NCBI GenBank assembly: GCA_902825865.1 | Contig: CADECX010000004.1 | Coordinates: 1-64,000 of the forward strand | DNA from: an uncultured Alphaproteobacteria bacterium | GTDB lineage: Bacteria > Pseudomonadota > Alphaproteobacteria > Micropepsales > Micropepsaceae | DNA: 64,000 nt | Direction of reading: 5' to 3' | Part shown: positions 63,306-64,000 of the stretch, piece by piece | Numbering within the stretch: position 1 is the first letter of the stretch | How the letters are laid out: each line of letters opens with the position of its first letter | Translations under genes and position numbers: made by a program | Notes under the pieces: generated by a model | The model's database searches: none | What the model saw: only the letters and a program-made list of their open reading frames with translations | Told to the model about the DNA's origin: nothing

Positions 63306-64000
63306 ATGCGAGTCATTCTTGCCCAGCCACGCGGCTTCTGTGCCGGGGTCGTGCGCGCCATCGATATCGTCGAGAAGGCGCTCGTTAAGTATGGCGAACC
63401 GGTCTATGTCCGCCATGAGATCGTCCACAACAAGCATGTGGTCGACACGCTCAAGAACAAGGGCGCGCGCTTTGTCGAGGAACTGGACGAAGTGCCCGAA
63501 GGCGCCGTCACCGTGTTCAGCGCCCATGGCGTGCCGCAATCGGTGGTCAAGACCGCCGCCAGCCGCGGGCTTCCCGTTTTGGACGCCACCTGCCCGCTGG
63601 TTTCCAAGGTGCACAATCAAGGCAAGCGCTATGTCGCGCACGGCCGCACCCTGATCCTGATCGGCCATGCCGGCCATCCTGAAGTGGAAGGCACCATGGG
63701 CCAGGTCGGCGCGCCGGTGACCTTGGTGCAGAACGAAGCCGATGTCGCGGTGATGACCATTCCGCCCTCGACTCCCGTCGCCTATATCACCCAGACCACG
63801 CTTTCGATCGACGACACCAAGGGCATCATCGTGGCGCTGAAAAAGCGCTTCAGCGATATCGTCGGGCCGGAAACCAGCGACATCTGCTATGCCACCCAGA
63901 ACCGCCAGACCTCGGTGCGCGAACTGGCCAAGATCGTCGATGTGATCCTGGTGGTGGGCGCGGCCAACAGCTCCAATTCCAACCGGCTGCGCGAGATCGG
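63306..64000 (+). CDS. ispH: 4-hydroxy-3-methylbut-2-enyl diphosphate reductase (3' end outside window)
   Basis: The frame from ATG 63306 runs off the window after 231 codons. It begins [18 protein letters not shown] with the first iron-sulfur Cys, then [24 protein letters not shown] with the second Cys and [16 protein letters not shown] with the third. It makes IPP and DMAPP in the last step of the MEP pathway. It supplies ispA, which is transcribed divergently. Confidence 0.96.
   Translation, partial: MRVILAQPRGFCAGVVRAIDIVEKALVKYGEPVYVRHEIVHNKHVVDTLKNKGARFVEELDEVPEGAVTVFSAHGVPQSVVKTAASRGLPVLDATCPLVSKVHNQGKRYVAHGRTLILIGHAGHPEVEGTMGQVGAPVTLVQNEADVAVMTIPPSTPVAYITQTTLSIDDTKGIIVALKKRFSDIVGPETSDICYATQNRQTSVRELAKIVDVILVVGAANSSNSNRLREI

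Noticed and set aside
62996..63361. Long N-terminal extension of ispA
   Set aside because: The extension is low-complexity, Gly/Arg/Pro-rich and overlaps the start of ispH on the opposite strand.

Overview
The window is a compact, GC-rich alphaproteobacterial chromosome segment. The lineage call rests on gcrA and chpT (CtrA/GcrA cell-cycle circuit), two CtrA-type boxes around chpT, EipA/DUF1134, a DUF6476-rluD-rpoH neighbourhood, HpnN/HpnM hopanoid-transport proteins, a PAS_5-type protein and a serC leader. The style is free-living and heterotrophic, possibly near Rhizomicrobium/Micropepsaceae or Caulobacterales; that finer placement is a guess. No prophage, integrase, transposase, CRISPR array or rRNA is visible. 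Genes often touch: many pairs share an ATGA or TGATG junction, and several convergent pairs overlap at their 3' ends.

Layout. 1-6.8 kb: a partial CFA-like methyltransferase and two TPR glycosyltransferases (one NodZ/FUT8-like, one SPINDLY/OGT-like), with a nucleoside hydrolase, an FKBP isomerase and an alpha/beta hydrolase. 6.8-12.8 kb: exported catabolic-type proteins (LigI-like amidohydrolase, PQQ-type sugar dehydrogenase, two Tat-type beta-propellers) around hemF-hemC. 12.9-24 kb: central metabolism and transport (FMN hydroxyacid oxidase, glutaryl-CoA dehydrogenase, CNT transporter, acyltransferase, MFE-2-type SDR, SixA, MetZ, OsmC). 24-30.2 kb: apaG-folE-argE facing argD-argF-hslO, then gcrA. 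30.4-39 kb: glutathione peroxidase, phoR-phoU-phoB without pst genes, an acyl-CoA synthetase coupled to arfB, a serine hydrolase and Kdo 3-hydroxylase, then a single-domain response regulator and chpT. 39-49 kb: cysQ, EipA, a solitary secF, and a run of small exported proteins including a signal-peptide-bearing 2-hydroxyacid dehydrogenase homologue with an altered catalytic triad, then DctA and tRNA-Glu(CUC). 49-57.6 kb: DUF6894, an M67 JAMM protease, DUF6476, rluD, rpoH, phzF, then the serine operon serC-sseB-serA with promoter, leader and terminator, an orphan Imm53 immunity gene and chorismate mutase. 57.8-64 kb: mlaA-hpnN, hpnM, ispA and the start of ispH, a lipid/hopanoid trafficking and isoprenoid block.

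The most unusual non-coding feature is a set of palindromic intergenic elements. One has perfect 25-bp terminal inverted repeats and exactly fills the space between two convergent genes (2158-2427). A second family has three copies (15597, 23943, 42714). Further hairpin elements lie at 10861, 30208, 39953, 44538 and 61183. Several sit directly on stop codons, and in three places the element itself supplies the last codons or the stop of the neighbouring gene.
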